Shown here: piece by piece, positions 61,772-64,000 of the stretch
Numbering within the stretch: position 1 is the first letter of the stretch
How the letters are laid out: the number at the start of each line of letters is the position of its first letter
The notes under the pieces: generated by a model
The model's database searches: none
Seen by the model: the letters and a program-made list of their open reading frames with translations, nothing else
What the model was told of the DNA's origin: nothing
Position numbers and translations under genes: made by a program
Origin: Cristatella mucedo
Taxonomy: Eukaryota; Bryozoa; Phylactolaemata; Cristatellidae
DNA: 64,000 bases
Direction of reading: 5' to 3'
Assembly: GCA_009760855.2 (NCBI GenBank)
Contig: WPIO01000005.1
Span: 988,501-1,052,500, forward strand

Positions 61772-62189
61772 GGAGATTGAAGCACCTACAGGAAATGAAT
61801 GCAACAGGTGCACGAGATTCCCAGTGAGCAACGGGGGTGCTACCACTGCACGGAGTCTAAAACGGGAGGAATGCTGTGACAACATGTTCTGTCTCCACGC
61901 ATGGCATGAAAACAAAGCAAAATGACCCACAGGTGAGAGGGGTTCCAATAATGGTGCACAGGCTAGGGTAAGTAAGGATATAAACTAAACTGACTTCGTT
62001 AGCATAGCCACGCAGCCCAGAGTGCTACCTACTACAGATTAACCTGAATTCAGTGTAGGGGCCACGATTTTCAGGTAGGGGCAAGACCTGACAATGACGA
62101 ATAAACCCGTGTAAATTGAAAGTATTTCATTCGACACGTGAGTGGCACCTGATAGATTGAAAGTATTGTGATGATCTAATGATTCATCA

Positions 62190-63720
62190 CCACCGTGACA
62201 GTTTTTTCTCAACATACAAATGCATGGTGTCGTTGAGGTAGTCCACGCTCATCGTAGTTCGTAGTGCGGCTTATAAAGTTTTAATAAGCTGAATGCATGT
62301 TCGGCCTTGGCAGCTGACACTCAGAATAAGTCACATCAGCTTTTACAGTGGGTCATAGCCGGCCTCGGCTCGACTGGACTCTGCCAGCATGACCAAGATC
62401 AGGACGTGCGGTGAAGTTCTTCAGTGCATAGTCCAAATCTATTTCCCAAAAAAGTTGTTAAGCTAATGTATGACGAGGATCGGCTCGACGTCTGGAAATT
62501 TTATCTTCTAGAATTCGGTTGCAAGCTCTACAAGGTTGTTGACATTGATTGCAGAGAGCTCTTGAAGATAGAGATATGCAAACAGTAAGGCAGAGCAACT
62601 CCGCCAACTCCTTGTCAAACCGATAGTCTACTTCTGACTGTATCTTGTCAATTGCAGTGAAGAATAAGTCGACAGAAGAAGTGTTGGCTGCTACTCCTCT
62701 GCTCATTGCAACGAGGCCGACAGGGTCGGATGTAAATTGGCATGTCGGGTAGCTCGATCTCATGGTATTGAGAGAACTTCTGCACCTTCCTCAACACATC
62801 ATCATTACCAACCGTTCGCAGCTCCGTCAGCATCTGAACTGTGCAATCGACCAACACAAGGCATTGACAATATTCGGATCCTACTTTTGCAACTACTCGA
62901 CAGCTCCTGCACTACCAACAGCGCGTGCTCCATGGATGTAAGACAAAGGCAAAGTTGAATGAAAACATTTGGTCGCGAAGGCATGTGGCCATGATTCTCT
63001 GCTCAGCCGTTCTACTGTTCTCTTCGACATGCTTAACACTTAACGTTAGCCCAAATATGTCCATTAAGTGATGTAGCGCTCGCCAAAATGAAGACCACTA
63101 CATTTCTCCTTGACTCACCAGCATCATCTCATGGTTAAGGCTACGGCTTGTCTTAACCTGCAGCTCGTTGATAAGATCCTGTACGGTTTTCTTTTGCTTA
63201 CTGAACAGTTCGTCATTACACTTGTAAGACTCTTGTTGCGACAGTGATAATGTTGCTGACCGATTCGAAGAAAATGGCTATGACGGGTAAGCCATTCGTG
63301 TAGGCCACAACCAGGACTAGCTGGATTTTGCGCGTCTAGCACTACCAGCTGATTTAACAGTCATTTGTATAGCGGCCGAAGAGCCTTAACGTCTAGCACC
63401 ACAGCTTGCAGTTGGCAATAAAGGATTGTCCACTGCAGGATTCGAACCCACGACCTCGGTCGTGAAGAGGGAGCACCTTAAACTCCCGGACTTTCGCAGC
63501 CCACGATGCCCATTGCATGCCAACTCGTTCAGTTGTTTGATCAAGGAATGCATACCATTAATCTAGCCGTTGATATTGGTAGAACAAATGTATCGCTACT
63601 TGCAAGAATTGGCAATCAGATTACCACAATCTGCCTGCATGTCAACGATGGCAGTGCTCAGAGTATAGGCACAGAGTTGAATCACATGCTTCAGGTCTAC
63701 GAGTCGCTTGTGTAGCACAC
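62190..63720 (-). pseudogene. Decayed hAT-type transposase (ZMYM1/DUF4371-like), frameshifted
   Basis: At 62200-62340 the minus strand reads SAAKAEHAFSLLKL, then after a frame change TMSVDYLNDTMHLYVEKKL, the pattern of the hAT C-terminal dimerisation region (S-A-x-x-E-R-x-F-S, then R-x-x-M-x-x-x-x-L-N-x-L). At 62458-62857 two frames give EIELPDMP and SSVDLFFTAIDKIQSEVDYRFDKEL, resembling the part of ZMYM1-like hAT proteins that precedes an RF motif. No long frame survives and a SINE-B sits inside. It lies upstream of TTC1. Confidence 0.6.
63345..63505 (-). mobile_element. SINE-B copy in the hAT remnant
   Basis: The complement carries AGCTGATTTAACAG, GGCCGAAGAGCCTTAACG, B-box GGATTCGAACCCACGACC and the head. 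Confidence 0.78.
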
Positions 63721-63820
63721 AGGTCTGAACTTGAACAAAGCAGATCACAAGAGCTAGCTGCTCACCCTTGCTCGCATCCGCCTCTTGTTCACCATAAGGC
63801 AGAAATAAGCATCGACTTAC

Positions 63821-64000
63821 TCATCATCGAGATGCTTGCAAACGATGTGAGTGTGGGCATGGATGATGCGCTTCAGAATGTCGCGGCTTGTCGTTAAAGC
63901 ATTCTGTGATGCCTTCTTGAGCAATGGTAAATGTGGAGCCTTCTCGATGGTGCCAAGGTCGGCTGGAGCCTTGCTTGCACTTGAAATGAGGAGCTCGACG
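63821..64000 (-). CDS. Possible exon of an unidentified gene at the right edge
   Basis: An open minus-strand frame of 59 codons (SSASKAPADLG, KASQNALTTSRDILKRIIH, HIVCKHLDDE) ends at a strong GA|GTAAGT donor in phase 2 and runs off the window. I do not recognise it. It could belong to a gene upstream of TTC1 or to the hAT remnant. Confidence 0.35.

Noticed and set aside
61786-61948. Longer TTC1 N-terminus from an upstream in-frame Met
   Set aside because: A good TTTCCTGTAG acceptor lies between it and the next Met, and the upstream residues look like intron translation.

Overview
The window is nuclear DNA from an animal, most likely an invertebrate. All recognised genes are split by spliceosomal introns with GT...AG borders, they belong to metazoan families, and the introns are full of non-LTR retrotransposon pieces, tRNA-headed SINEs, microsatellites and DNA-transposon debris. 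The phylum cannot be fixed from the sequence alone. The genes were rebuilt exon by exon from splice sites and phase continuity, because most real exons are short and look unremarkable as ORFs.

Three genes carry the window. (1) On the minus strand from 23,103 to beyond the left edge is an MDC1-like DNA-damage mediator. It has an acidic start, an FHA domain split over four exons, acidic exons with TQ and SD motifs, then a very long Ser/Ala/Arg-rich part; the C-terminal BRCT pair would lie outside the window. (2) On the plus strand at 28,778-30,803 is a two-exon PWWP2A/PWWP2B-like gene encoding a chromatin reader with a C-terminal PWWP domain. (3) On the minus strand from 61,771 to 35,563 is TTC1, a three-TPR co-chaperone-type protein of 315 residues in five coding exons over 26 kb. 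PWWP2 and TTC1 are convergent neighbours; as I remember it, human PWWP2A and TTC1 are also convergent neighbours on chromosome 5, so this looks like ancient conserved microsynteny. MDC1 and PWWP2 are divergent, with their starts 5.7 kb apart.

The repeat landscape is layered. A CR1/L2-like LINE group (reverse transcriptase with YADD, APE-type endonuclease) occurs as at least three subfamilies with short-repeat tails. Two tRNA-headed SINE families are present, and SINE-A shares its 3' end with the LINE, which points to a SINE/LINE partnership. Several insertions are nested, and some can be checked against uninterrupted copies in the same window. A 187-bp element at 12,511-12,697 with hAT-type inverted repeats and a perfect 8-bp target duplication matches SPIN, a transposon family known for horizontal transfer between animal phyla. 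A decayed hAT-type transposase lies at 62.2-63.7 kb and a decayed multi-copy invertebrate ORF at 24.9-27.3 kb.

Layout: 0-23.1 kb MDC1-like gene with TE-filled introns; 23.1-28.8 kb intergenic, with a CpG-rich start and a TE-derived pseudogene; 28.8-30.8 kb PWWP2; 30.8-35.6 kb intergenic with microsatellites and a minisatellite; 35.6-61.8 kb TTC1, whose introns hold most LINE/SINE copies; 62-64 kb hAT remnant and a possible exon of an unidentified gene at the right edge.
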